Source of the DNA: Competibacter_A sp037045685
GTDB taxonomy: Bacteria; Pseudomonadota; Gammaproteobacteria; Competibacterales; Competibacteraceae
Direction: 5' to 3'
DNA: 64,000 nucleotides
Assembly (NCBI GenBank): GCA_037045685.1
Contig: JBAOII010000011.1
Coordinates: 124,001-188,000, forward strand
Every line of letters begins with the position of its first letter. Positions within the stretch are counted from its first letter, which is position 1. Positions 27,383 to 35,497 of this stretch are shown here, piece by piece. The notes beneath the pieces are model-generated. The model was given only the letters and a program-made list of their open reading frames with translations, was not told the origin of the DNA and searched no databases. The position numbers and the translations under genes are program-made.

Positions 27383-28096
27383 CTAAGGCGCGTCGGCCTT
27401 GGGTGCGATATCGGTTGCCCGAAGGGGTGATGCGCTGGCCGGATCGGCGGCGGTCGGTTCCGGGCCGACGTAACCGCCCGCGCCGAATTTCAGGCCCAGT
27501 TCGCCGGCCAGCGCCGGGAGCAGGGGCTCCAGATTTTTGCCGGGGCAGAGGGTTTTGCCCGGCAGAAAGTCGCGGTGACCGGCCAGATGGGTGATGGGGT
27601 GTTTCGCCATGAGATTCCCGACCAGCCATTTCAAGCGAGCCAATTGTTCGGGAGCCGGTTCGATTTCCTCATAATTTCCCATCAGCGCAATCCCCAGCGT
27701 GCCGGCGTTATGGCCGCTGACGTGCGCGCCGTGCACGGCGAGGCTCCGCCCCTCGTAGATGCGTCCCCGGCCATCGATCACGAAGTGATAGCCGATGTCC
27801 AGAAAGCCCCTGCGGTGCATGTGCATGGATTGAATATCGCGCGGGCCCTCGGACAGCGCCATGGCGGAATGATGCACGACCACGGTGTTGAAGGCCTCGG
27901 GGCCGCGCTCGTTTTGCAAGCTCGGATCGGGTTCTTCCGCGCCCCATTCCGAGCGGGCAATGATGGCGGGCGGGCCGAGAGAGGATGCCGAGGGCCGGAA
28001 ACGGCGATAGAGGAAGGGCAGGGCGCCGATGGCCGCCGAGCCGGCGATCCATTTGAGCAGCCCGCGCCGGGAGAAGCGGTGGAACCTTGACGGCAT
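27383..28096 (-). CDS. N-acetylmuramoyl-L-alanine amidase, exported (PGRP-like)
   Basis: 237 residues. The N-terminus has a twin-arginine motif (SRRGLLKWIAGSAAIGALPF). The amidase_2/PGRP fold shows the zinc ligands in NTVVVHHSAMALSEG and HLAGHRDFLPGKTLCPGKN, with YHFVIDGRGRIYEGRSLAVH between them. It cleaves the peptide side chain from peptidoglycan. Unrelated to the nif genes around it. Confidence 0.88.
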   Translation of the reverse strand: MPSRFHRFSRRGLLKWIAGSAAIGALPFLYRRFRPSASSLGPPAIIARSEWGAEEPDPSLQNERGPEAFNTVVVHHSAMALSEGPRDIQSMHMHRRGFLDIGYHFVIDGRGRIYEGRSLAVHGAHVSGHNAGTLGIALMGNYEEIEPAPEQLARLKWLVGNLMAKHPITHLAGHRDFLPGKTLCPGKNLEPLLPALAGELGLKFGAGGYVGPEPTAADPASASPLRATDIAPKADAP

Positions 28097-28123
28097 GACG
28101 ACACGCGCTCGCTGGGGGCCGAA

Positions 28124-28597
28124 TCAGGTTGGCGGATGCGGCGCGTTCCCGGTCCACGCCGGTTTTGCGCGCCGTTTCGCGACGAGTTCGACCAACTTCG
28201 TCCAATGCGCTTCCGTCGCATACGTCATCATGCGGCGGGTCGGTGGAAACCAAGCCAGAAATCGCAGGTATCGCGGCCGGTGTTGCAGGTTGTGGCGGAT
28301 CGTGGAACACAACCAGCGCTCGTCGAATCCGGTCCAGACGCCCGCGACGGAAAGCAGGTTTGGCGCCACCACGGGCGCGACTTCGATCAGATAAATCTCG
28401 CGCAAGGTGGCGAGGCTGAAGTTGGATTCGGCCAGGGTGGCCGCGATAGATTCCAAATCCCGGTCGGCGAGTTCGGTGTCCAGCCACAGTTCCGACAGGG
28501 CGATCCAGACCGGCTCGCGCTGGCGCAGTTGCGATGGGTCGAAAATTAAGCCCTCACCCCCGACCCCTCTCCCGATGGGCGAGGGGAGGTTTCGCAT
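28124..28597 (-). CDS. DUF7079-like protein, start inside a dispersed repeat
   Basis: 157 residues. The core LSELWLDTELADRDLESIAA with YLIEVAPVVAPNLLSVAGVW is a conserved bacterial family I associate with DUF7079; function unknown. The only in-frame ATG (28597) lies within a dispersed palindromic repeat, so the first 16 residues (LPSPIGRGVGGEG and neighbours) are repeat-encoded. Either the true start is a non-ATG codon after the repeat or the repeat replaced the native 5' end. Confidence 0.65.
   Translation of the reverse strand: MRNLPSPIGRGVGGEGLIFDPSQLRQREPVWIALSELWLDTELADRDLESIAATLAESNFSLATLREIYLIEVAPVVAPNLLSVAGVWTGFDERWLCSTIRHNLQHRPRYLRFLAWFPPTRRMMTYATEAHWTKLVELVAKRRAKPAWTGNAPHPPT
28551..28588. 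repeat. Dispersed palindromic repeat copy at a gene start
   Basis: CCCTCACCCCCGACCCCTCT then CCCGATGGGCGAGGGGAG. It overlaps the translated N-terminus of the DUF7079-like gene. Confidence 0.85.
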
Positions 28598-28600
28598 GGT

Positions 28601-29009
28601 TTAGTGGCTGATCATCGGTTCCAGGGTTTTCGCCTGCTCGATCCACTTTTCCACCTCGGACAAGGCGGGGATGCGGCGGACGAGCTTCTTCTCGGCGTTC
28701 ACCGCCTCCATGGCGGCGGTGAGGTTCTGCGGGTTGCGCATCTTCAGTTCCTTGACGGTATCCACGCCGGCTTTTTCCAGCAGTTCGGCGAATTCCTCGC
28801 CGACCCCGGTGATCCGCATCAGGTCGGCTTGGTTGGCCCAGCGCAGAATCAGCGCCGGCGAGATGCCGGTGGCCTCGGCCAAGCGCTTTGCGGCCTTTGG
28901 CGTCGGCGGCCTTGGCGAGATAATCCGCCGTGGTCTTGATGCCTTGCTCGGCCAGCTTGGCGGCGTAGGCCGGTCCGATACCCTCGATTTTTTCGATCTT
29001 ATAGCTCAT
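28601..29009 (-). CDS. DUF4332 helix-hairpin-helix protein (frameshifted)
   Basis: About 135 residues after repair. The first part MSYKIEKIEGIGPAYAAKLA has the helix-hairpin-helix phrase IEGIGPAYAAKL. The second part, from LAEATGISPALILRWANQAD to the end at 28601, lies in another frame and has a second hairpin, ITGVGEEFAELLEKAGVDTV. The shift is at 28881-28882, where a doubled T on the coding strand (GCGCTTGGCC) breaks the frame. DUF4332 proteins resemble DNA-binding HhH folds; role unknown. Confidence 0.82.
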
Positions 29010-29057
29010 GGGTTGATCCTTAGTTTTTGCAGTGCTTCGATAGTCTAGCTTACCGGG

Positions 29058-29348
29058 CTATCCGACGCGGTTCCAGCCATGGAGCTTCGTGCCCACGATC
29101 GCTATGCGGTACTTGGGCGGAACGACGGTGGCCAAGAGCGCGCAGGCGAGAGAGGTCGCGGCAAAGATCCAGCCTCGCCAATCCGCAAAGACGGACTCGG
29201 GCCAGTTCCAGTACAGATACGCGAGATAAGCGAACGGCGATGCCGCGACCAGCCAGATAGCGCTCGCGAGCAGCGCGTAGGATCGCGGCGGATCGCGCAT
29301 TTCGGGTGGAACATCGACGCCGAAGGTGGACATGGTATCTTCACGCAT
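29058..29348 (-). CDS. Small membrane protein, unknown
   Basis: 96 residues (81-91 if a downstream ATG is used). Two hydrophobic segments: SYALLASAIWLVAASPFAYL and GWIFAATSLACALLATVV. It follows the next gene upstream by 23 bp in the same direction and may be the last gene of the leftward integron cassette array. No family recognised. Confidence 0.55.
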   Translation of the reverse strand: MREDTMSTFGVDVPPEMRDPPRSYALLASAIWLVAASPFAYLAYLYWNWPESVFADWRGWIFAATSLACALLATVVPPKYRIAIVGTKLHGWNRVG

Positions 29349-29371
29349 GATTCTGTGGACATTCGACCGGC

Positions 29372-29806
29372 TTATCGGTGGTCTTCAGATGAGCGGTCCC
29401 TCGTGTTGGGCGCTTGCGCTCGCACGAAAAGTACGATTGCCACGGCTCCAAGTGTACCGCCTACCGCTGCGGCCAGGAACAGCGACCAAGCATGGGCCGC
29501 AAAGCCGAATATCCCCGCGATCACGAGACCTGCGCCAAGAGTAGCCCAAACGGTAGGCTCCTTGTGGGATGGGGCCATGGCCGAGGCCACCACTTCAACG
29601 GCAATCGCGGACAGAGCGACCGAGAGATGCGTGAGCGCTTCGAGCGCCTGCTGAACGGTTTCGTTGGCGCAGAACCCCGATACCAGATCCGTCGGCGGGC
29701 AAAAGTGGCGTTCAACGTAAAAATGGGCAAAGAGCGCGGCGGCAAATACTGCGTACCACGCACCGATTGCGGCAGGGACAAGCAGGAGCCACCGGACTGC
29801 GCGCAT
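29372..29806 (-). CDS. Membrane protein, unknown, in a cassette-like setting
   Basis: 144 residues from the ATG at 29806. Four hydrophobic stretches, including WLLLVPAAIGAWYAVFAAAL, AGLVIAGIFGFAAHAWSLFL and AAAVGGTLGAVAIVLFV. The core-site-like GTTAACC lies 13 bp upstream on the minus strand, the usual distance for an integron cassette gene. The longer frame upstream is not supported. No family recognised. Confidence 0.6.
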   Translation of the reverse strand: MRAVRWLLLVPAAIGAWYAVFAAALFAHFYVERHFCPPTDLVSGFCANETVQQALEALTHLSVALSAIAVEVVASAMAPSHKEPTVWATLGAGLVIAGIFGFAAHAWSLFLAAAVGGTLGAVAIVLFVRAQAPNTRDRSSEDHR

Positions 29807-29818
29807 ATTTTCCCAAGC

Positions 29819-29881
29819 GGTTAACGCCCCCAGTTCAGCGTGCCCCGGTGGACGCGAAGCAGAGCGGAGGCGTAACCGGGG
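29819..29881 (-). other. attC-like half site (integron recombination site), tentative
   Basis: On the minus strand CTGAACTGGGGGCGTTAACC ends in a GTTRRRY-like core (GTTAACC at 29825-29819). Next to it is an imperfect palindrome, CCCCGGT at 29843-29849 paired with ACCGGGG at 29875-29881. The partner core is not visible and may have been cut by the adjacent IS. Confidence 0.5.
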
Positions 29882-31135
29882 TCGCCTGGAGTGATGGGAT
29901 GGACTCCCCCTCTTTGTTGGCGCACTGTGTGCGCAGGTGAGACTCATTGGACGTGGGGATCAGCACCGCTCAACTCCGAAGGGGAATCCAAAATGAATGC
30001 TACTACCGTCGCTGTCGATCTTGCCAAGAACGTTTTCCAGCTGGCCGTGGCCGATGGCCAGTGGCATGTCGTCGAATCGCATCGCCTGACGCGCGCGCAG
30101 TTCGAGCGCTGGTTCCCGAACCGCGAAGTCTCGCTGGTCATCATGGAAGCCTGCGGCTCCGCCCACCACTGGGCGCGCTGGCTCAATGGCCTGGGCATCG
30201 AAGTCATGCTGTTGCCGGCGGCCTACGTGCGCGCCTATGTGAAGCGCAACAAGACCGATGCCGCCGATGCGCTGGCGCTGCTGGAAGCGGCCCGCTGCGC
30301 GGACATCGTTCCGGTGCGGGTGAAGTCGGTCGAACAGCAAGCCTTGCAGGCGCTGCACCGCACCCGCTCCCTCTGGATGGGCACGCGCACCTCGCGCATC
30401 AATGCCTTGCGCGGCTTCTGCCGCGAGTTCGGGCTGGCCGTGCCGCAAGGCGCGCGCACCGGCATCGAAGCGATCGCCCGCACGCTCGCCGATCCGCACA
30501 CGCCGATTCCCGCCATGATCCATCGCGCCATGCGGTTTCTCGTCGAGGAAATCCGTCTGCTGGAATTGCGCATCGGCCAGATGGAGCGGGAGCTGTCCGA
30601 ACTGGCGAAGCACAGTCCGGCCTGCACCACGCTGCTGTCGATTCCCGGCATCGGCCTGCTGACCGCCACGGCGATGGTGGCGGCCACGGGAGGGTCGGTC
30701 AGCCACTTCAAGGATGCCCGTCATTTCGCCAGCTGGTTCGGGCTGACGCCGCGCGAGTTCAGCTCCGGCAACAGTCGCGTGCTCGGCCGCATCTCGAAGA
30801 AGGGGGATCGCTACCTGCGCATGCTGCTCACCCATGGCGCCCGGGCCGTGCTGCGGGCGGCCAGCATGGCCCGACAGGCCGGCAAGACCCTTGATGGCCT
30901 GCGCGGTTGGGGGCTGGCGGTGCAGGAGCGCGCCAATCACAACAAGGCGGCCTGCGCGGTGGCGAACAAGCTGGCGCGCATCTGCTATGCCACGCTCCGG
31001 GATGGCGAGCCGTATGGCACGCCCAGCCGCCTGGCCCACAAGCTCAACCGTTCCGACTTCGCCATTGCCGTCTAGGTCTGCAAGGAGAAAATCTTTGATG
31101 TGTTCCACGTCCTCGCGCTTGCTTTGAGATTGATC
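29880..31135 (+). mobile_element. IS110/IS1111-type insertion sequence (ends approximate)
   Basis: One complete transposase gene with short flanks. It lies between an attC-like half site on the left and a GGCTAAAC sequence at 31145-31152 on the right that resembles the core of the neighbouring cassette. IS110 elements lack terminal inverted repeats, so the exact ends cannot be read. Confidence 0.7.
29993..31075 (+). CDS. IS110-family transposase
   Basis: 360 residues. N-terminal DEDD (RuvC-like) domain with VAVDLAKNVFQLAVADGQWH and NKTDAADALALLEAARC. C-terminal Transposase_20 domain with LLSIPGIGLLTATAMVAATG and FGLTPREFSSGNSRVLGRIS. A longer frame upstream starts before the usual N-terminus, so I use the ATG at 29993. 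Intact. Confidence 0.95.
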   Translation: MNATTVAVDLAKNVFQLAVADGQWHVVESHRLTRAQFERWFPNREVSLVIMEACGSAHHWARWLNGLGIEVMLLPAAYVRAYVKRNKTDAADALALLEAARCADIVPVRVKSVEQQALQALHRTRSLWMGTRTSRINALRGFCREFGLAVPQGARTGIEAIARTLADPHTPIPAMIHRAMRFLVEEIRLLELRIGQMERELSELAKHSPACTTLLSIPGIGLLTATAMVAATGGSVSHFKDARHFASWFGLTPREFSSGNSRVLGRISKKGDRYLRMLLTHGARAVLRAASMARQAGKTLDGLRGWGLAVQERANHNKAACAVANKLARICYATLRDGEPYGTPSRLAHKLNRSDFAIAV

Positions 31136-31359
31136 GCCCATCATGGCTAAACGGGTCGCACCCTCACGTCACCAGGCCGATAACTCTGCCGGCAACTTCA
31201 CGTCTGCCGCTTGTAACGATTGGCCCGACGTGCGCAGATTCCATGTCGGCACGGACCATTCAGAGTCCACTCCAGATGCCGGATATACGACTGCATGCGC
31301 TTCCTCAGCCATACTATCGATCAATTTCCTTGCTTTCCGGGGGAGTCCATATACGCAGG
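31076..31359. other. Region between IS and cassette, probable attC remains
   Basis: 284 bp without a convincing gene. It should contain the rest of the attC site that begins at 31366 on the minus strand, and ends at a GGCTAAAC next to the IS. I cannot draw a clean attC fold for it. Confidence 0.4.
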
Positions 31360-32037
31360 GTTAGCCATCATCGCTTCACTCCAACAACATCGGCGGATGG
31401 CGCAGTGAATTGAATATCAGGAAGCGCCAAAAGGTCCTGGTGCGACCACTGCTCATACTCACGCCCTAGGATGTTGTGCAGTTCATCTCGCTTCTCGTTT
31501 ACCCAAGCCAGAGTGACGCCAACGAGTTGGGTTAGCTGAACGAGATGAGCGTCATCTACAGTGAACGCGTTGAACGCGAGAGAGATGATGTCAGCAACCT
31601 TGTACGGAGCCTCAGCACCATTTACTGCAACGCCCGTAAATGCCTGGGTAAACGGATTCTCGTCGTGAATGATGTGTTTGTCGCGCAGGTCTTGAAAGTA
31701 CGAGAACACGGCCTCGGCGCCGGGATGCGACTTCAATATCTTCTTGGCAGAAAGCTGAGATCTGGATTCGTTGCTCCCGAAGCACTTGAAATATCGGGCG
31801 ATAACCGAAACCCACATGCCTTCGACAATCAAGACATTTTTCGCGCGGTCGAGGCGAGCAATCTCCGCCAACGCTTCATGACAAAAAGACAGATCGAACT
31901 GGTGCAAGGTCATTGCCTGAAGCTGTCGCGCGATAGGAGTATCAATGCGTTTGAGCGCTACGGCATCGGGATAGTCGTCGATGTGGAACTGACCATCCGT
32001 AACAGTAAAGTGTAGGGGCTTGACCATGATGGCTAAC
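31360..32037 (-). other. Integron gene cassette bounded by matching core sites
   Basis: On the minus strand the segment begins with GTTAGCC (32037-32031) and its 3' side reaches GGCTAAC (31366-31360), the exact reverse complement. This is the relation expected between the R' and R'' core sites of a cassette and its attC. It contains one gene on the same strand, starting 3 bp after the first core. Confidence 0.65.
31368..32027 (-). CDS. HEPN-like protein of an integron cassette (tentative)
   Basis: 219 residues. The mostly helical sequence contains YFQDLRDKHIIHDENPF, an R-x5-H arrangement like the active site of HEPN RNases found in toxins and abortive-infection proteins. I cannot confirm the fold. 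The ATG lies 3 bp after the cassette core site GTTAGCC, leaving no room for a ribosome site, as seen in some cassettes. The stop overlaps the opposite core. Function unknown. Confidence 0.6.
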   Translation of the reverse strand: MVKPLHFTVTDGQFHIDDYPDAVALKRIDTPIARQLQAMTLHQFDLSFCHEALAEIARLDRAKNVLIVEGMWVSVIARYFKCFGSNESRSQLSAKKILKSHPGAEAVFSYFQDLRDKHIIHDENPFTQAFTGVAVNGAEAPYKVADIISLAFNAFTVDDAHLVQLTQLVGVTLAWVNEKRDELHNILGREYEQWSHQDLLALPDIQFTAPSADVVGVKR

Positions 32038-32039
32038 GA

Positions 32040-33336
32040 ATGAAAGGGACTTCCCCGTCCCGAGGTTGCGGCGGAAGCTGCGGTCGGCAACAAGTGCCAT
32101 GATGGAGTTTCCGAACCTCATCAAGCCCACGAAAGGGGAAGCCCATGAGCATTATGACTATCGGCATTGATCTCGCCAAGAATGTGTTTGCGGTGCACGG
32201 CGTTGATGATAATGGCAAGGCGGCGTTGGTCAAACCAAAGGTTTCGCGAGATCAACTGCTGCCGCTGATCGCGCAACTGCCACCGTGCCTGATCGGCATG
32301 GAAGCCTGCTCCGGCGCGCATCACTGGGCGCGGCAATTTCGCCAGTACGGCCACACCGTCAAACTCATGGCCCCCAAGTTTGTCACGCCGTACCGCATGA
32401 GCGGCAAGCGGGGCAAGAACGATGCGGCGGACGCGGCCGCCATCTGCGAAGCCGTGACCCGGCCCAACATGCGATTTGTGCCGGTCAAGGAAGCGCATCA
32501 ACAAATCATTCTCACCCTGCACCGCACCCGGCAAGGATTCGTTGAAGAGCGCACCGCCATCTACAACCGCCTGCGTGGCCTGATCTCCGAATTCGGCATC
32601 GTCCTGCCGCAGAAGGTGAGCTGTTTGCGTCGGGAGATTGGCGGCCACCTTGAAGACCTGCCGGGATACGCCAACCGATGCGTGGGAGATCTCCTGGCGC
32701 ACGCCGACCGGCTCGATGTCCTTGTTGCGGAGTACGACCGTGCCATCGCCCGGGCCGCACGCGAAGACGCGCGCAGCAAACGCCTGATGCAACTGCCCGG
32801 CATTGGCCCGACCACCGCCAGCGCGCTACTCGCCAGCATTGGTGGCGGCCACGAATTCGACAACGGCCGACAGGTCGCGGCGTGGATCGGTCTGACGCCG
32901 GGTCAACACAGCAGCGGCGGCAAGGCGCGACTCGGGCGCATCACCAAGGCGGGTGATGCCTATCTGCGCAGTCTTCTCGTGATGGGCGCTCGCGCCATTC
33001 TCAGCGGTCTGGGCGACAAGCAGGATCGCTTCAGTCGCTGGGCGCGCAGTCTGGTCGAGCGCCGCAGCTACTGGCGCGCGGTGGTGGCGATTGCCGCCAA
33101 GAACGCCAGGCTGGCGTGGGCGGTGTTGAAGTATGGCGAAGACTTCCGGCTCAATCCGGTCGTTGCCTGAACGGCTGACAAAAGCGTCGATAGGGAAAGA
33201 AACTGAAAGGGACACGCATGCCGCCGGACGGCGGCCAGGAATCACCGATGCACTGCATGCGTTGATGTGAAGCGGGTTGGACCCGCGCCAGGAGCGCCTG
33301 ATTAGCTCAAGGGGAGACATCTTTCCCGACTAACGA
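32040..33336 (+). mobile_element. IS110/IS1111-type insertion sequence sitting in an attC core
   Basis: About 1.3 kb. The 7-bp sequence CTAACGA, part of the cassette core, stands at both edges (32033-32039 and 33330-33336). Without the IS the sequence would read GGCTAACGATTGAGGCCCC, a normal attC end. Members of the IS1111 group that target attC sites are known. One intact transposase. Confidence 0.78.
32145..33170 (+). CDS. IS110-family transposase (second, different element)
   Basis: 341 residues. MTIGIDLAKNVFAVHGVDDN and KNDAADAAAICEAVTRPNMR form the DEDD domain. LMQLPGIGPTTASALLASIG and IGLTPGQHSSGGKARLGRIT form the C-terminal domain. It is clearly diverged from the transposase at 29993, so two separate IS types used neighbouring sites. 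GGGGAAGC ribosome site upstream. Confidence 0.95.
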   Translation: MSIMTIGIDLAKNVFAVHGVDDNGKAALVKPKVSRDQLLPLIAQLPPCLIGMEACSGAHHWARQFRQYGHTVKLMAPKFVTPYRMSGKRGKNDAADAAAICEAVTRPNMRFVPVKEAHQQIILTLHRTRQGFVEERTAIYNRLRGLISEFGIVLPQKVSCLRREIGGHLEDLPGYANRCVGDLLAHADRLDVLVAEYDRAIARAAREDARSKRLMQLPGIGPTTASALLASIGGGHEFDNGRQVAAWIGLTPGQHSSGGKARLGRITKAGDAYLRSLLVMGARAILSGLGDKQDRFSRWARSLVERRSYWRAVVAIAAKNARLAWAVLKYGEDFRLNPVVA

Positions 33337-33513
33337 TTGAGGCCCCGGCGCGCGTCTTTCATCAGGGTCCCGGCATAGAGCCGAACATGACCGGTTGTAG
33401 TACCGCAGTCCTTCACCTTCTCGCTCGACGATGGCAGTGGATAACGAATCAGATCAGGAAAAATGATGAACTAAAAAACCATCGCGGCGCTTGATTTTTA
33501 GGGAAGCCCTTGT

Positions 33514-33605
33514 AGACCAAGGTAAGCCGACCCGCGCGCGGTACCACGCTTGAGATTAGCCTATGACGCCGGCCGCGCGGGATCGGCTTGACCGCCGTGT
33601 TATGT
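33514..33605 (-). other. attC site of the OLD-gene cassette (predicted)
   Basis: The R'' core ACATAAC (33605-33599, minus strand) overlaps the gene's stop region and is the exact complement of the cassette start GTTATGT at 35332-35326. Two arms pair over 15 bp: 33524-33538 with 33574-33589. One extra A (33582) is left unpaired, the extrahelical base typical of attC. The R' core on the far side is degenerate (GTCTACA). Confidence 0.72.
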
Positions 33606-35291
33606 TTAACTCATTGCTTTATTGATAATTTTCACGACTTTGTAGAATTCAGAAAAATACACGAGGCCGGGTTTAGCTTGTTTGACAAATTCATCGAGCA
33701 ACAGGCGTTTAAGTCGCTGCTTCGCTGACTTTACCTCATCAGTCGCTCCACCCATAACCTGCTGTATTAGATCACCATTTTGTCCAAAAACGACATTTCT
33801 GACACTCTCTGGAAGTAGGCCCTCAATTTTATTGCGCCCACCGCCGGATATCCCGATGGGAAAATAATGCTTAGCACGTTCCATTCCTAAACTTTGAAGT
33901 AATTTAGACAGCTTGGCATCCGCATCAAGATCATAAGTAACAAAGAACCGATGATATTTGCCTTTTATGAATCGCAACAACACGCCGTTATCAATATTTC
34001 CGGTACCTCCGAACGCGAATATCTCTCCATCGAAGCATAATTTGTGCGGACCATGACTATCGTCGCGAAGCATCTCGAAATATTCTTTATCTATTTCTCC
34101 TTCGACAAGCAGTATCTTATTGGTACGAGAAAAGAACAGATCTCTCCATGGCTCGAACTCAGGGTTCGACAGCCCAAGATTTAATGCAAACGGCTCCATC
34201 CAGTTATCACCGCTTACCGGTAGGCGTTCTGTATGCCGTGGGTGGCCGGACTCAGATTCCCTACATAGAAGGACATTGCTTTCAGGGCGTTGCTGACTTA
34301 AGAAATATGGACTGTGCGTTGCGACCAAGACTTGCACTTGAAACTCGTCGCATAAATCCTGTATTAGTCTCCCAAACTCGGCTTGTGCGGAAGGATGCAA
34401 GAAACTCTCGGGTTCTTCGATGACTATAATTGGCGTAATCTTTGTATCGTCCTCCTGTGACTCACTTAACCTCTTGGCTTTAAATAAAGTAAGCAAGATA
34501 TTTGTTCGATTACGAGTGCCGCTGCCCCATTCATCCAGAGAGACATCTATTTTCTTGTCGCCTAGAGTAATGTTGATGGGCAGGAAATCAATATCTAGTT
34601 GAGGGGCCGAAAGGCCGACCGTGTACTTTTCCTCTAAACGTCCAAGAAGCTCAGAGATGTCTTTTTGATGCTTTTTTGCAAAACCCGATACAGTTCTTGA
34701 AAGACGGTCGCGATCTTTCACCAACTGATCTCGATCCGCCTTCGATAGATCACCCAATAGATCGGTAAGTTGAGGATGCGAAAGAAATGGATCATCAGGC
34801 TCAGTAGAATTATAAAATTGAAACGCTCCTGATGAGCGAATTGATTTAAATATTGTTCGGGACTTAAATGAATCAAGTTGCATGTCGCCGTATTGAACGA
34901 CAAATTCTGCTTGGTCTTTATCGCGGAGATATTCGGCTGATACTTCAAGTTCTACCAATGCTCTACCATCTTCAAACTTAAAGAATTCCTCAATAAGCTT
35001 GAAGACGCTTGTGTCTAGCGCCTTTTCGATTATGAGTGTTGCCGAAAATTTGATTGTCTCGGAAGTGTTCTTTCCTTTCCAAGCAGGGAAATGCTGAGAA
35101 AAGCTGATTTCCTCTTCACGTAGGCGGTACCTGTAGCGAGGCTCCTGCTGAAACAGAACTTTAATAGCCTTTAATAAGTTAGATTTTCCTGAGTTGTTCT
35201 TGCCGCTGATAGCGGTATAAAACGATGGAAACTCGACATCAAGTGATTCAATACTGCGAAAGTTAGAAATTTCAAGCTTCTTTAGTTTCAT
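33606..35291 (-). CDS. OLD-family ATP-dependent endonuclease (defence-like), integron cassette gene
   Basis: 561 residues. N-terminal ABC/SMC-type ATPase: Walker A SGKNNSGKSNLLKAI at residues 29-43, and Walker B IIVIEEPESFLHPSAQAEFG followed by ATHSPYFL. C-terminal TOPRIM: ILLVEGEIDKEYFEMLRDD and FVTYDLDADAKLSK carry the Glu and DxD metal ligands. OLD proteins are nucleases used against phages, alone or with partners such as the Gabija helicase; no partner gene is adjacent. AAGGAA ribosome site. It occupies a cassette of about 1.73 kb next to intI. Codons are A/T-richer than the host's. Confidence 0.88.
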   Translation of the reverse strand: MKLKKLEISNFRSIESLDVEFPSFYTAISGKNNSGKSNLLKAIKVLFQQEPRYRYRLREEEISFSQHFPAWKGKNTSETIKFSATLIIEKALDTSVFKLIEEFFKFEDGRALVELEVSAEYLRDKDQAEFVVQYGDMQLDSFKSRTIFKSIRSSGAFQFYNSTEPDDPFLSHPQLTDLLGDLSKADRDQLVKDRDRLSRTVSGFAKKHQKDISELLGRLEEKYTVGLSAPQLDIDFLPINITLGDKKIDVSLDEWGSGTRNRTNILLTLFKAKRLSESQEDDTKITPIIVIEEPESFLHPSAQAEFGRLIQDLCDEFQVQVLVATHSPYFLSQQRPESNVLLCRESESGHPRHTERLPVSGDNWMEPFALNLGLSNPEFEPWRDLFFSRTNKILLVEGEIDKEYFEMLRDDSHGPHKLCFDGEIFAFGGTGNIDNGVLLRFIKGKYHRFFVTYDLDADAKLSKLLQSLGMERAKHYFPIGISGGGRNKIEGLLPESVRNVVFGQNGDLIQQVMGGATDEVKSAKQRLKRLLLDEFVKQAKPGLVYFSEFYKVVKIINKAMS

Positions 35292-35325
35292 ATTTTTCCT
35301 TAGATACTACCGTGACCAGTGCCAA

Positions 35326-35497
35326 ACATAACGTTAAGTAGACACCCTAAAAGGCGTGTTATTTTGCGCCTGATAGGTGTATATTATCAATATCACGAAT
35401 ATTTATCCTAATGTACTAATGACTTACAAAAATGTTACTCCCCTAACGTAGCGACAAGAATACCTCTCAAGCCACGGGGGGTCAACAACCAAAGCTG
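35326..35497. promoter_or_regulatory. Integron attI region, predicted
   Basis: The DNA between the first cassette and intI. The junction core on the minus strand is AACGTTATGT, with the cassette starting at GTTATGT (35332-35326). The cassette promoter should lie here pointing left, but I cannot pick out -35 and -10 boxes with confidence. AT-rich. Confidence 0.55.

Noticed and set aside
28554..29009. 151-residue minus-strand frame covering the DUF4332 gene
   Set aside because: Its second half is out of frame with the conserved sequence and runs into a repeat; the real product switches frame near 28881.
31360..31367. GTTAGCC judged against the strict GTTRRRY core
   Set aside because: It breaks the consensus at one purine position, so a formal match was rejected; I kept the cassette call because the two ends are exact complements.
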